Below, piece after piece: positions 34,519 to 44,175 of a stretch of 64,000 nt of DNA; position 1 is the stretch's first letter; each line of letters starts with the position of its first letter. The translations under genes were made by a program, and so were the position numbers. The stretch comes from Planosporangium spinosum (GTDB taxonomy: Bacteria > Actinomycetota > Actinomycetes > Mycobacteriales > Micromonosporaceae). Below the pieces are notes generated by a model. The model was not told where the DNA came from. It was given only the letters and a program-made list of their open reading frames with translations, and ran no database searches. The stretch spans positions 124,001-188,000 of the forward strand of contig NZ_JBLYUB010000004.1 of the NCBI RefSeq assembly GCF_049999945.1, written 5' to 3'.

Positions 34519-34728
34519 TGTGTACGGCCCGCCGCGGTGCGCATGGCTTTCGATCCGACCGGCGCTGTCGCCGGCCGGCTTCACCCTCGGCTCGTTCCGG
34601 TGAGCTCCGGGCCGCGAACGGCTCCCGGGCCTTCCTCGACACGCGCCGCACGCGAGGAAGGTTGTTCCTTGAGACGATCCGACCCATCCCGTACCGACGG
34701 ACGGCGTCGCCGTTCGGTCACGACACCG

Positions 34729-36315
34729 ATGGCTGCCACGAACGGGCAGACCGCGTCCGTCAAGCGCGCGCCGACCGCGCCCGTCAAGCGCGCGCAGAGC
34801 GCGCCGACCGCGCCCGCCAGGACCGCCCCTGCCGCGCCGGCCACACCGGCCCCGACGGCCGTCGCCCGGACGTTCGGCGAACTGCCGCTGCCGACCGCCC
34901 TGCTGGAGGTCCTCGACCGGCAGGGGCTGCGGACCCCGTTCCCGATTCAGGCGGCCACCCTGCCGGACTCGCTGGCCGGGCGGGACGTCCTCGGCCGGGG
35001 CCGGACCGGTTCGGGCAAGACCATCGCGTTCGGGCTGCCGTTGCTGGCCCGTACCGCCGGGCGCCGGGCGGCGCCGCGCCAACCGCTCGCGCTGATCCTG
35101 GTACCGACCCGGGAACTGGCCCAGCAGGTCAGCACGTCGCTCGCGCCCTACGCCGCGGCGGTCGACCTGCGGGTGGCGACGGTCTTCGGGGGCGTGTCGA
35201 TCGGGCGGCAGATCGACGAGCTGCGCCGTGGCGTCGAGGTGCTGGTGGCCACGCCGGGACGGCTGAACGACCTGATCGAGCGGGGCGACTGCCGGCTCGC
35301 CGAGGTCGCCGTCACCGTTCTCGACGAGGCCGACCAGATGGCCGACATGGGTTTCCTGCCGCAGGTCACCAGGCTGTTGGACCAGGTCAGGCCGGGCGGC
35401 CAGCGGATGCTGTTCTCCGCCACGCTCGACAGCAACATCGACCGCCTGGTCCGTCGGTTCCTGGTCGATCCGGTCACGCACAGCGTGGACCCGCCCGCCG
35501 CGGCGGTCACCACCATGGCGCACCACGTCCTGCACGTCGACCTGGCCGACAAGCAGGACGCTGTCGCCTCGATCGCGGCGCGTGACGGCCGTGTGATCAT
35601 GTTCATGGGTACCAAGCACCGGGCGGACCGGATGGCCCGGCAGTTGCTGGCGGCCGGGGTACCCGCCGCGGCCCTGCACGGCGGGAAGTCCCAGCCGCAG
35701 CGCACCCGTACCCTCGAGCAGTTCCGCACCGGCGTGGTCACCGCGCTGATCGCCACGGACGTGGCCGCCCGCGGCATCCACATCGACGGGCTGGACCTGG
35801 TCGTGAACGTGGACCCGCCGACCGAGGCCAAGGACTACCTGCACCGGGGCGGGCGGACGGCACGGGCGGGCGAGACCGGCACCGTCGTGACCCTCGTCCT
35901 ACCCGAGCAGCGCCAGGACCTGGAGCGGCTGCTCAGGACCGCCGGTGTCGCGGCACGATCGGTACGGGTCCGGCCGGGTGGCTCCGAGCTGGCGGAGATC
36001 ACCGGTGCCCGTACGCCGTCGGGTGTACCGGTGACCCTGCCGGTTCCGGTGCAGCCGCAGGCACAGCCGGCGGCCGGGGCACGGCGCCGGGGTCGGGGCG
36101 GTAACGGCAACGGCGGCGGTAACCCCGGCGGCGGCAACGGCGGCGGCAACGGCGGCGGTAACCCCGGCGGCGGCAACGGCGCCGGTAGCGGTGGCCGGGC
36201 CGGCAACGGTGGCGGCCAGCGCACGCCGGGTCGGCGCGCGGGCCGGGCCGGGCGCGCGGCGACCGCGGAGCCGGGGCCGCGTGGTTCGAATGCCCGAGGT
36301 CGGACGGTCCGGTAG
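34729..36315 (+). CDS. DEAD-box ATP-dependent RNA helicase
   Basis: A 528-residue RNA helicase of the RhlE/CsdA type. Motifs in order: Q motif FPIQAATLP, I GRGRTGSGKT, Ia PTRELAQQ, Ib TPGRL, II VLDEADQ (a DEAD variant reading DEAD), III SAT, IV IMFMG, V ATDVAARGIHI, VI HRGGRTARAG. The N-terminus is an Ala/Thr/Lys-rich low-complexity stretch. The C-terminal tail (about 430-528) is Gly/Asn-rich with GGGNPGGGNGGGN repeats, then Arg-rich, suited to RNA binding. The start is uncertain; ATG 34546 is an in-frame alternative and neither has a good ribosome-binding site. Confidence 0.92.
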   Translation: MAATNGQTASVKRAPTAPVKRAQSAPTAPARTAPAAPATPAPTAVARTFGELPLPTALLEVLDRQGLRTPFPIQAATLPDSLAGRDVLGRGRTGSGKTIAFGLPLLARTAGRRAAPRQPLALILVPTRELAQQVSTSLAPYAAAVDLRVATVFGGVSIGRQIDELRRGVEVLVATPGRLNDLIERGDCRLAEVAVTVLDEADQMADMGFLPQVTRLLDQVRPGGQRMLFSATLDSNIDRLVRRFLVDPVTHSVDPPAAAVTTMAHHVLHVDLADKQDAVASIAARDGRVIMFMGTKHRADRMARQLLAAGVPAAALHGGKSQPQRTRTLEQFRTGVVTALIATDVAARGIHIDGLDLVVNVDPPTEAKDYLHRGGRTARAGETGTVVTLVLPEQRQDLERLLRTAGVAARSVRVRPGGSELAEITGARTPSGVPVTLPVPVQPQAQPAAGARRRGRGGNGNGGGNPGGGNGGGNGGGNPGGGNGAGSGGRAGNGGGQRTPGRRAGRAGRAATAEPGPRGSNARGRTVR

Positions 36316-36318
36316 CGT
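36313..36318 (+). promoter_or_regulatory. -10 box of leaderless promoter for the acyltransferase gene
   Basis: TAGCGT ends 6 bases before the ATG at 36325, the spacing expected when transcription starts at the A of the start codon. No Shine-Dalgarno is present. The box overlaps the stop codon of the helicase gene. Confidence 0.6.
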
Positions 36319-36324
36319 CTAGTC

Positions 36325-37080
36325 ATGCCGGAGATCGTGTACCCGCCAGTCATCGTCGCGGCCAAGACGATGTTCCGGCTCCTCGACCTGCGTATCCGGG
36401 TCGAAGGCGCCGAAAACGTCCCCCGTACCGGGGGCGCGGTCCTCGCCAGCAACCACGTCAGCTACCTCGATTTCATCTTCTGTGGCCTGGGAGCGCACCC
36501 GGCCAAGCGGCTGGTGCGGTTCATGGCCAAGGAGTCGGTCTTCCGTAACCGGGTCTCCGGTCCTCTCATGCGTGGCATGAAACACATCCCGGTGGACCGC
36601 GCCGCCGGGCTGGGCTCCTACCGGCAGGCGTTGAACGCGTTGAAGGGCGGCGAGGTCGTCGGCGTCTTCCCGGAGGCGACGATCAGCCGGTCGTTCACCA
36701 TCAAGGAGATGAAGTCCGGCGCCGCGCGGATGGCGGCGGCCGCCCGGGTACCGCTGATCCCGATGGCGGTGTGGGGTACCCAGCGGCTGTGGACCAAGGG
36801 CCGGCCCCGCACGCTCACCCGCCGGCACCTGCCGATCTCGATCCTGATCGGCGAACCGCTGCGGCCGGGTCCCCGCGACAACGGCAACGAGGTGATGGCC
36901 GAGTTGCGGACGAGGATGACCGCGCTGCTGGACCGGGCGCAGCGGGAGTACCCGGAAAAGCCCGAAGGGCCCGCGGACGGGTGGTGGCAGCCGGCACACC
37001 TCGGCGGTACGGCGCCGACCCCGGAGGAGGCGGCCGTCCTCGACGCTCGCGGCAAGGCATCGGGCGAGGAAGCCGAGTGA
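36325..37080 (+). CDS. 1-acyl-sn-glycerol-3-phosphate acyltransferase (PlsC family)
   Basis: A 251-residue lysophospholipid acyltransferase making phosphatidate or related lipids at the inner membrane. The catalytic HxxxxD motif is NHVSYLD, with the later GVFPEATISRS, GAARMAAAARVPLIPMAVWG and RxLP segments of the family. A charged C-terminal tail is dispensable-looking. The stop overlaps the GTG of the GNAT gene (GTGA). Transcription is probably leaderless from the TAGCGT box. Confidence 0.93.
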   Translation: MPEIVYPPVIVAAKTMFRLLDLRIRVEGAENVPRTGGAVLASNHVSYLDFIFCGLGAHPAKRLVRFMAKESVFRNRVSGPLMRGMKHIPVDRAAGLGSYRQALNALKGGEVVGVFPEATISRSFTIKEMKSGAARMAAAARVPLIPMAVWGTQRLWTKGRPRTLTRRHLPISILIGEPLRPGPRDNGNEVMAELRTRMTALLDRAQREYPEKPEGPADGWWQPAHLGGTAPTPEEAAVLDARGKASGEEAE

Positions 37081-37655
37081 AACCCTTGTACGTCACCGAC
37101 CGGCTGGCCGTGCGGCCGTGGACCGACGAGCCGGCCGACGTCGACCGGGTGTTCGCGATCTACTCGCAGTGGGACGTCGCGCGCTGGCTCGGCGCACAGC
37201 CACGGGCCATGGCCGACCGGGCCGAGGCGGCGGCGGTCGCCAAGCGGTGGGCCGAGTTCACCGCGCGGGACGACCGGTACGGGTGCTGGGCGATCGAGGT
37301 CCGCGACGGCGGAGTGGCCGCCGGTTCCGCGCCGGGCGAGGACCGCAGCTCGCGAGGACCGCAGCCGCGCGTCGTGGGTTCGGTGCTGTTCACGCCCCTG
37401 CCCGGCGGCGACGGCGAGGTGGAGGTCGGCTGGCACCTGCACCCGGACTCGTGGGGTCACGGGTACGCGACCGAGGCCGCGCGCGGCGCGGTCGAGCGCG
37501 GGTTCGCCTCGGGCCTGACCGAGGTGTACGCCGTGGTCCGCCCGGACAACGAGCCGTCGATGGCGGTGTGCCGGCGGCTGGGCATGACCCCGCTGGGTCG
37601 TACGACCCGCTGGTACGGCGTCGAGGTGGAGGCGTTCCGGCTCACCGCCGGCTAG
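37077..37655 (+). CDS. GNAT-family N-acetyltransferase (RimJ/RimL type)
   Basis: A 192-residue acetyltransferase. The start LYVTDRLAVRPWT and acetyl-CoA-binding segment HPDSWGHGYATEAARGAVE, then VRPDNEPSMAVCRRLGM, match the RimJ/L-like Acetyltransf_3 family, which modifies protein N-termini or small amines. The substrate is unknown. The GTG start overlaps the plsC stop by four bases, so the two are translationally coupled. Confidence 0.9.
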   Translation: MKPLYVTDRLAVRPWTDEPADVDRVFAIYSQWDVARWLGAQPRAMADRAEAAAVAKRWAEFTARDDRYGCWAIEVRDGGVAAGSAPGEDRSSRGPQPRVVGSVLFTPLPGGDGEVEVGWHLHPDSWGHGYATEAARGAVERGFASGLTEVYAVVRPDNEPSMAVCRRLGMTPLGRTTRWYGVEVEAFRLTAG

Positions 37656-37763
37656 CCCGGCAAGGCTGATCATGGGTACGTTGCCTCGTGGACGGTGACC
37701 CGCGGGCGCGGCGGGGCATCGCGTCCGTAAGATCAACGCTCCACTGACCCGGGGAGGTCGAGG

Positions 37764-37967
37764 ATGCGGGTCGAGTTCGACGTGTCGCTGGACAGGGAGC
37801 TGCGCCGGCGGCTCGACGCGGTCTCGCCCTACCGCCCGCTTCGACAGATTCTGATCGGGCCGCCGTGGCCGGAACGCGTTCAGACGGTGACCTGGCGACG
37901 CGGTGCGGGTTCTTCCCGAGATCCTCACCGCGGCCGGTCTGCCTCATCAGGGACAATGAACCGGTGA
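37764..37967 (+). CDS. Possible small protein upstream of dxr
   Basis: A 67-codon frame with a good ribosome-binding site (GGGGAGG, 8 bases from the ATG). The first 45 residues (MRVEFDVSLDRELRRRLDAV, RPLRQILIGPPWPERVQ) look protein-like with balanced composition; the rest is low complexity. It ends across the dxr start by four bases. No family recognised. It may be a true short gene or the remnant of a longer one. Confidence 0.3.
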   Translation: MRVEFDVSLDRELRRRLDAVSPYRPLRQILIGPPWPERVQTVTWRRGAGSSRDPHRGRSASSGTMNR

Positions 37968-39169
37968 CCAGCCCCCGTGACATCGTGCTGCTCGGCTCGA
38001 CCGGCTCCATCGGCACCCAGGCCGTCGACATCGTCCGGCGCAACCCCGACCGGTTCCGGGTGGTGGGTCTCGGTGCGGGTGGCGGCAACGTCGAGGTGCT
38101 CGCCGCGCAGGCGCTCGAACTGGGCGTCGAGGTCGTCGGGGTGGCGAAATCGAGCGCCGTGCAGGACCTGCAACTGGCGTTCTACGCCGAGGCCAGCAAG
38201 CGGGGGTACGCGACCGGGGACTTCCGGATCCCCAAGATCCTCGCCGGCCCCACCGCGATGGCCGAACTCGCCGAGTGGCCGTGCGACGTGGTGCTCAACG
38301 GCGTCGTCGGCTCGCTCGGCCTCGCGCCGACCCTCGCGGCGCTGCGCGCCGGCCGTACCCTTGCGCTGGCCAACAAGGAGTCCCTGGTGGCGGGTGGTTC
38401 CCTGGTGCGGGACGCGGCCCGGCCCGGCCAGATCGTGCCGGTCGACTCGGAGCACTCGGCGCTCGCGCAATGCCTGCGCGGCGGGCGCGCCGACGAGGTG
38501 GCCCGGCTGGTGCTGACGGCGAGCGGGGGACCCTTCCGAGGGCGCCGGCGCGAAGAGCTGGCCGGCGTGACACCCGAACAGGCGCTGGCGCACCCGACGT
38601 GGAACATGGGCCCGGTCGTCACGATCAACAGCGCCACCATGGTCAACAAGGCGCTCGAGGTGATCGAGGCGCACGAGCTGTTCGGCGTCGGGTACGACCG
38701 GATCGAGGTCATGGTCCACCCGCAGTCGGTGATTCACTCCATGGTCGAGTTCACCGACGGGTCGACCCTGGCCCAGTGCAGCCCGCCGGACATGAGGCTG
38801 CCGATCGCGCTCGCCCTCGGCTGGCCGGACCGGGTCCCGGCGGCGGCGCCGGCGGTCGACTGGACGCGGGCGCACACCTGGGAGCTGTCTCCGCTCGACG
38901 CCGAGGCGTTCCCGGCGGTCGCGCTGGCCAAGGCGGCGGGGCGGGCCGGCCGGTGCCGGCCGGCGATCTACAACGCCGCCAACGAGGAGTGCGTGGCCGC
39001 GTTCGTGGCGCACCGCCTGCCGTTCCTCGCGATCGTCGATACGGTCGCCCGGGTGCTGGATGATTCACCGGATTTTGCGGAACCGGGTACCGTCGAGGAC
39101 GTGCTCGCGGCGGAGTCGTGGGCGCGTTCGCGTGCCCGCGACCTCATCGCGGCGGTGGAAGGAGCCTGA
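37964..39169 (+). CDS. dxr: 1-deoxy-D-xylulose-5-phosphate reductoisomerase
   Basis: Second enzyme of the MEP isoprenoid pathway, NADPH-dependent, 401 residues. The N-terminal Rossmann motif is VLLGSTGSIGTQAVDIV. Further blocks are LALANKESLVAGG, VDSEHSALAQCLRG, and the flexible-loop/metal site AHPTWNMG. A GACAAT -10-like box ends 6 bases before the GTG, consistent with leaderless transcription; this decides the start. The stop overlaps the rip1 ATG (TGATG). Forms dxr-rip1-ispG, conserved in actinobacteria. Confidence 0.97.
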   Translation: MTSPRDIVLLGSTGSIGTQAVDIVRRNPDRFRVVGLGAGGGNVEVLAAQALELGVEVVGVAKSSAVQDLQLAFYAEASKRGYATGDFRIPKILAGPTAMAELAEWPCDVVLNGVVGSLGLAPTLAALRAGRTLALANKESLVAGGSLVRDAARPGQIVPVDSEHSALAQCLRGGRADEVARLVLTASGGPFRGRRREELAGVTPEQALAHPTWNMGPVVTINSATMVNKALEVIEAHELFGVGYDRIEVMVHPQSVIHSMVEFTDGSTLAQCSPPDMRLPIALALGWPDRVPAAAPAVDWTRAHTWELSPLDAEAFPAVALAKAAGRAGRCRPAIYNAANEECVAAFVAHRLPFLAIVDTVARVLDDSPDFAEPGTVEDVLAAESWARSRARDLIAAVEGA

Positions 39170-40434
39170 TGGCGCTGGTTTTCGGGATCGTCGTCTTCGC
39201 CCTCGGCATCCTGATATCGGTCTGCCTGCACGAGGCCGGTCATATGGGTACGGCCAAGGCATTCGGCATGAAGGTCACCCGCTACTTCGTCGGCTTCGGG
39301 CCGACGTTGTTCTCGTTCCGGCGCGGTGAGACCGAGTACGGGGTCAAGGCGCTGCCACTGGGTGGTTTCGTCAAGATCGTCGGGATGACCCCGCAGGACG
39401 ACGACGTCGAGCCCGGGGACGAGAAGCGGGCGATGTGGCGCTTCCCGGTGTGGAAGCGCACGGTCGTCATGTCCGCCGGCTCGATCACCCACTTCATCCT
39501 CGCGTTCGTGGCGCTGTGGGCACTCTTCGCCTTCATCGGTGTGCCCGACCCGGACCGGATCGGTACCTCGCCGGCGACGGTCGGTTCGGTCTCGTCCTGC
39601 GTCAGCGACTTCAAGATCGACCCGCAGACCAAGCAGCAGGCGGCCTGCAAGCCCGGCACCGACCCGGCCAGTCCGGCGGCGAAGGCGGGGCTGCGGCGCG
39701 GTGACGTGATCACCTCGATCAACGGGGAGAAGATCTCGACCTACGCCGAGATGCGCCAGGTGGTGCAGCGGATGGGCGGCCAGGACGCGAAGATCACGTA
39801 CACCCGGGACGGCGAGAGCCACACCGCCACGGTCGCCATCCCGGCCGTCCTGCGGCTCAAGGAGAACATCGGACCCAAGACGGCCGACCAGATCACCGAC
39901 GCCGACCTGGAGCGCGCCGGCATGCTCGGCGTCACGGCCGCGATGCCGCTGACCACGGTCGGCCCGGTTTCGGCCGTGGGCGAGGCGGGTAGTCAGATGG
40001 GCCGTACGGTCGTGCTGACCTTCGAGTCGCTCAAGCAGATACCGGAGAAGATCCCGGCGCTGGTGAAGTCGATCTTCGGCGCCGAGCGTGACCCGAACAC
40101 CCCGGTCAGCGTGGTCGGCGCCAGCCGGATCGGCGGTGAGCTGATCTCGGTCGGCGACTGGGTGAGCGTGCTCAGCCTGTTCGCCGTGCTCAACCTGTTC
40201 TTCGGCATTTTCAACCTGCTGCCGCTGTTGCCGATGGACGGCGGTCACATCGCGATCGCCTGGTACGAGCGGGTCCGTTCGTGGATAGCCGTGCGGCGGG
40301 GTCGTCCCGACCCCGGTCGCGTCGACTACATGAAGCTGACGCCGATCACCCTCGCGGTGATCTCGGTCCTCGGCGTCTTCGTGGTCCTGACCATGACCGC
40401 CGACGTCGTCAACCCCATCACCCTTCCCAAGTGA
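39169..40434 (+). CDS. Site-2 intramembrane metalloprotease (RseP/Rip1)
   Basis: A 421-residue M50 zinc protease that cuts transmembrane anti-sigma factors and other membrane substrates. The active-site HExxH is CLHEAGHMGTA in the first membrane segment. A PDZ domain lies at about 165-240 (AAKAGLRRGDVITSINGEKI) and the second metal-ligand site is NLLPLLPMDGGH. It corresponds to Rip1 (Rv2869c, recalled) between dxr and ispG. The start overlaps the dxr stop; ispG follows after 7 bases. Confidence 0.95.
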   Translation: MALVFGIVVFALGILISVCLHEAGHMGTAKAFGMKVTRYFVGFGPTLFSFRRGETEYGVKALPLGGFVKIVGMTPQDDDVEPGDEKRAMWRFPVWKRTVVMSAGSITHFILAFVALWALFAFIGVPDPDRIGTSPATVGSVSSCVSDFKIDPQTKQQAACKPGTDPASPAAKAGLRRGDVITSINGEKISTYAEMRQVVQRMGGQDAKITYTRDGESHTATVAIPAVLRLKENIGPKTADQITDADLERAGMLGVTAAMPLTTVGPVSAVGEAGSQMGRTVVLTFESLKQIPEKIPALVKSIFGAERDPNTPVSVVGASRIGGELISVGDWVSVLSLFAVLNLFFGIFNLLPLLPMDGGHIAIAWYERVRSWIAVRRGRPDPGRVDYMKLTPITLAVISVLGVFVVLTMTADVVNPITLPK

Positions 40435-40441
40435 GAGCATC

Positions 40442-41608
<1,167 letters not shown>

Positions 41609-41622
41609 CCTGAACCGCAAAG

Positions 41623-41655
41623 GTGCCCCCCGGAAAGCACGCTTTCCGGGGGCAC
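41623..41655 (+). terminator. Terminator after ispG
   Basis: GTGCCCCC(C)GGAAAGC (41623-41638) pairs with GCTTTCCGGGGGCAC (41641-41655), with one bulged C and a 2-nt loop, 14 bases after the stop. The motif CGTCCTTTCCGGG then recurs twice (to about 41685), as if parts of the stem had been duplicated. Confidence 0.8.
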
Positions 41656-41837
41656 GTCCTTTCCGGGACACCGTCCTTTCCGGGCACCGTCGCGTGGTGA
41701 GGGCACAGTCCATTCGGGGCACCGCCGCGTGGCGAGACCCGCGTCCGTGGCGCCCCGGCCGTCGGGTCCGGGCCCGACGCCCGGAAATCCGACCGGCGCC
41801 CTCCTATCGGACGAAGCGATCTGGCACGCTGGAGCAC

Positions 41838-42674
41838 ATGCTCACGGTGCCCGTCCGGTTGCTCGGTGACGTCGACCGCCGTGCCGCCGAGCGGGTCCTC
41901 GATCTTGAGCCGTACACCGGCGCCCAGGTCGCCGAGCGGGTCGCGCTCGCCGGTCTGTCGCGCCGCCGGCAGGAGGCACGGATCTTCGGCTACGGCGCCC
42001 GCCACCAGCTCGAGGCGCTGTGCTGGCTCGGCGCAAACCTGATCCCGGTGCACGCGGGTACGGCCGCGGCCGACGCCTTCGCCGACCTGGTCTCGGCGGA
42101 GATGCGGACCTGCTCGTCGATCGTGGGGGACGCCGCCGCCGTCTTGCGGATGTGGCAGCGCCTGCGTCCGGTGTGGGGCGAGGCCCGGGACGTCCGCGAG
42201 TGCCAGCCGCTGCTGGTCACGGCCGAGCCGTCGCCGGTGGCGCCGGACCCGCAGGTGCGCCTGGTGAAGCCACGCGAGGTGGACCTGCTCTACCCGGCCG
42301 CGGTGGCGATGTACACCGAGGAGGTGGGTGTCTCGCCGGTCGTCGAGGGCGACGACGGCTACCGCAACCGGGTGCGCGACCTGGTCCGCGGCGGCCGGGC
42401 GTACGCCCGGTTCATCGACGGCCAGGTGGCCTTCAAGGCGGAGCTGGCGGTGATCACCCCGCACACCGCCCAGGTGCAGGGGGTGTGGACGGCACCCCGG
42501 TGGCGCGGTCAGGGCCTGGCGACGGCGGGCATGGCGGCGGTCGTGCGGGACGCCCTGCGCCGGGTGGCGCCGACCGTGACGCTCTACGTCAACGACTTCA
42601 ATGAGCCCGCCCGCCGGGTCTACGACCGCTGCGGGTTCCGCCGGGCCGGCACGTTCGCCACCGTGCTGTTCTGA
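41838..42674 (+). CDS. GNAT-family N-acetyltransferase with DUF4081 domain
   Basis: A 278-residue protein: N-terminal DUF4081 domain (about 1-125, VPVRLLGDVDRRAAERVL, LCWLGANLIPVHAG) and C-terminal GNAT domain with PRWRGQGLATAGMAAVVRDA, the acetyl-CoA site, and LYVNDFNEPARRVYDRCGF. It corresponds to the gene after ispG in M. tuberculosis (Rv2867c, recalled). The substrate is unknown. The ATG at 41838 has CACGCT 7 bases upstream, possibly a leaderless -10 box. Other in-frame starts upstream lack support. Confidence 0.88.
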   Translation: MLTVPVRLLGDVDRRAAERVLDLEPYTGAQVAERVALAGLSRRRQEARIFGYGARHQLEALCWLGANLIPVHAGTAAADAFADLVSAEMRTCSSIVGDAAAVLRMWQRLRPVWGEARDVRECQPLLVTAEPSPVAPDPQVRLVKPREVDLLYPAAVAMYTEEVGVSPVVEGDDGYRNRVRDLVRGGRAYARFIDGQVAFKAELAVITPHTAQVQGVWTAPRWRGQGLATAGMAAVVRDALRRVAPTVTLYVNDFNEPARRVYDRCGFRRAGTFATVLF

Positions 42675-42682
42675 CCGCCGCT

Positions 42683-42699
42683 GCCGTGGTTACCACGGC
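42683..42699. terminator. Short hairpin after GNAT gene
   Basis: GCCGTGG-tta-CCACGGC, 7-bp perfect arms, 9 bases after the GNAT stop in the gap between convergent genes. The gap also contains a 27-codon frame at 42819-42902 that is not convincing. Confidence 0.5.
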
Positions 42700-42890
42700 G
42701 ACCGGCTGATCGGCGAGGTTGCCCGGACCACGACCAAGAACATCGCCAGATTCAAGGTGCGCAAGCCCGAACCCCGCGCCGGCCCCGGGGGTACGGCGAC
42801 TGCACGTCGGGAGACAACGTGAGCGAATGGGATCGCCCGCAGCAGGAACGCCGCGCCGCCTACCGGCGCGACGCGGCACTGATCGGTCCG

Positions 42891-43829
42891 CTACCCCGGT
42901 AGCCGGACACGCAACGCCTGGATGAACCAGTCGAGCATCGGTGCCAGGCTTTCCGGGGCCGACCAGCCGTTGATCACTGAGAGCAGTTGAAGGTAGCGCT
43001 CCCTGCGAGGGTCGTTCGCGGTCTGCAGCTGGGTCAGCAGCCGACGCCGAAGGGCGACATCGTCGGAGCGGCCTACGGCGTGCGCATAATGAGCCATGAC
43101 CGACACGACCACTGACTCAGCCCGAGGCGAGGCGGGGTCGATGCCGGCGGCCAGGGCTGCGCCGGCCTGATCGCGGACGATCGCGACAGCGTCACGACGC
43201 ACGCCCATGGCGCTGTCCTGGGCGTGCTCGGCCGCATACTGCTCAGCCATTCGCCGCGTGCTGGCGCGAAAATCGAGGTCCTGAGACAGTTCGGCCAGCT
43301 CGACCCATGCCTCGACCTGCTCGGGCTCGGGATTGTCGGGTAGTTCGGGGGTCAGCGAACGCCTGATCCCGACGAATTCGGGGCAGGCGTCCAGGCCGCC
43401 GAAGGCGGTGTCGAGGAAGGTGCCGATCAGGCGGCGACGTTCCTCCTCGGAGAGTTTGGCCAACGTGTGCATGAGATCCATCTCCTCAGGGGTCGACCCG
43501 CGCTTGGCCACCGCCATCAGCACTGCGCGGCGCAGGCGCAGCGTCCGGATCTGCACCTCCAGCGCTTCGGCGTGTGCTGCGGCGACCTCGGGAAGCGAGG
43601 TCTCCCGGTCCAGGACTTTCCGAATCGTCGGAAGGTCCAGCCCAAGGTCGCGCAATGTTCGCACGAGGTCTATGCGTGCGACCGCATCGATGCCGTAGCG
43701 ACGGTAGCCGGCCGGGCTGCGGATAGTCGGCGGCACGAGTCCGCAGTCGGAGTAGAACCGGATGGCCTTGACCGTCAGTCCAGTCCGCCGGGCCAGGTCC
43801 CCGATCGAGTACAGCGTGCCGCCGTCCAT
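42891..43829 (-). CDS. MerR-family transcriptional regulator with long effector domain
   Basis: A 312-residue regulator. The N-terminal MerR HTH is YSIGDLARRTGLTVKAIRFY with the wing GYRRYGIDAVARIDLVR, followed by a dimerisation helix. The C-terminal 200 residues are helical (SEEERRRLIGTFLDTAF..., AEQYAAEHAQDSAM) and lack metal-binding Cys clusters, so a small-molecule or TipAS-like sensing role is more likely than metal sensing. A dyad typical for MerR operators lies 9 bases upstream of the start. No obvious target besides itself and the divergent permease operon. Confidence 0.88.
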   Translation of the reverse strand: MDGGTLYSIGDLARRTGLTVKAIRFYSDCGLVPPTIRSPAGYRRYGIDAVARIDLVRTLRDLGLDLPTIRKVLDRETSLPEVAAAHAEALEVQIRTLRLRRAVLMAVAKRGSTPEEMDLMHTLAKLSEEERRRLIGTFLDTAFGGLDACPEFVGIRRSLTPELPDNPEPEQVEAWVELAELSQDLDFRASTRRMAEQYAAEHAQDSAMGVRRDAVAIVRDQAGAALAAGIDPASPRAESVVVSVMAHYAHAVGRSDDVALRRRLLTQLQTANDPRRERYLQLLSVINGWSAPESLAPMLDWFIQALRVRLPG

Positions 43830-43837
43830 GCCCTCAC

Positions 43838-43867
43838 CTTCAGGCCTCCCCTTACCGGAGACTCAAG
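43838..43867 (-). promoter_or_regulatory. MerR-type promoter-operator dyad
   Basis: On the minus strand CTTGAGTCTCC-N7-GGAGGCCTGAAG forms an interrupted dyad (outer CTT/AAG and inner CTCC/GGAG arms), with a TTGAGT -35-like hexamer at its left edge. The arrangement and closeness to the merR start fit MerR autoregulation. Score is moderate because a -10 is not clear. Confidence 0.5.
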
Positions 43868-44095
43868 CTCGTTCGCGTGCCCGCAGCAAACCACTCTTCA
43901 TCCACAAGTCACGGCACCTCCTCGGTGTGGACCCGCAGTCACAGTATGTAACCGACGGGTCCGGGCATCGCGTCACGCATTGACTGGACCCCGGTTCACC
44001 ACCGGCCGGGTCGTCGACGCCATCCCGCTGCGACTGCCGCCGTCGCTGGACCTCTAAAAGGTCTGATGCGGACCCACTTGCCTGATCGGGATCCG

Positions 44096-44150
44096 TTGAC
44101 AGTGCATCGATGCTGACGAATCATCGGATGCGCAGTGACACGTGCCACTG
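44096..44150 (+). promoter_or_regulatory. Promoter and candidate GntR operators of the permease cluster
   Basis: TTGACA (44096-44101) and AATCAT (44119-44124) are spaced 17 bp. The spacer holds the palindrome GCATCGATGC. Downstream CAGTGACAC/GTGCCACTG (44133-44150) forms an 18-bp dyad with one mismatch, placed to block elongation or initiation. The FadR-type regulator encoded within the cluster is the likely binder. The rest of 43868-44095 shows no gene. Confidence 0.6.
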
Positions 44151-44175
44151 CCCTCACCTTCATGAGGAGTCGCCG

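Noticed and set aside
36121..36231. Gly/Asn codon repeats at the helicase 3' end as a CRISPR-like or minisatellite array
   Set aside because: Repeats stay in frame and encode the RNA-binding-type tail of the helicase; spacers are absent.
42819..42902. 27-codon frame MSEWDRPQQERRAAYR... with a GGGAG box
   Set aside because: Plausible ribosome-binding site, but too short, no match, and it overlaps the convergent merR 3' end. Chance cannot be excluded.
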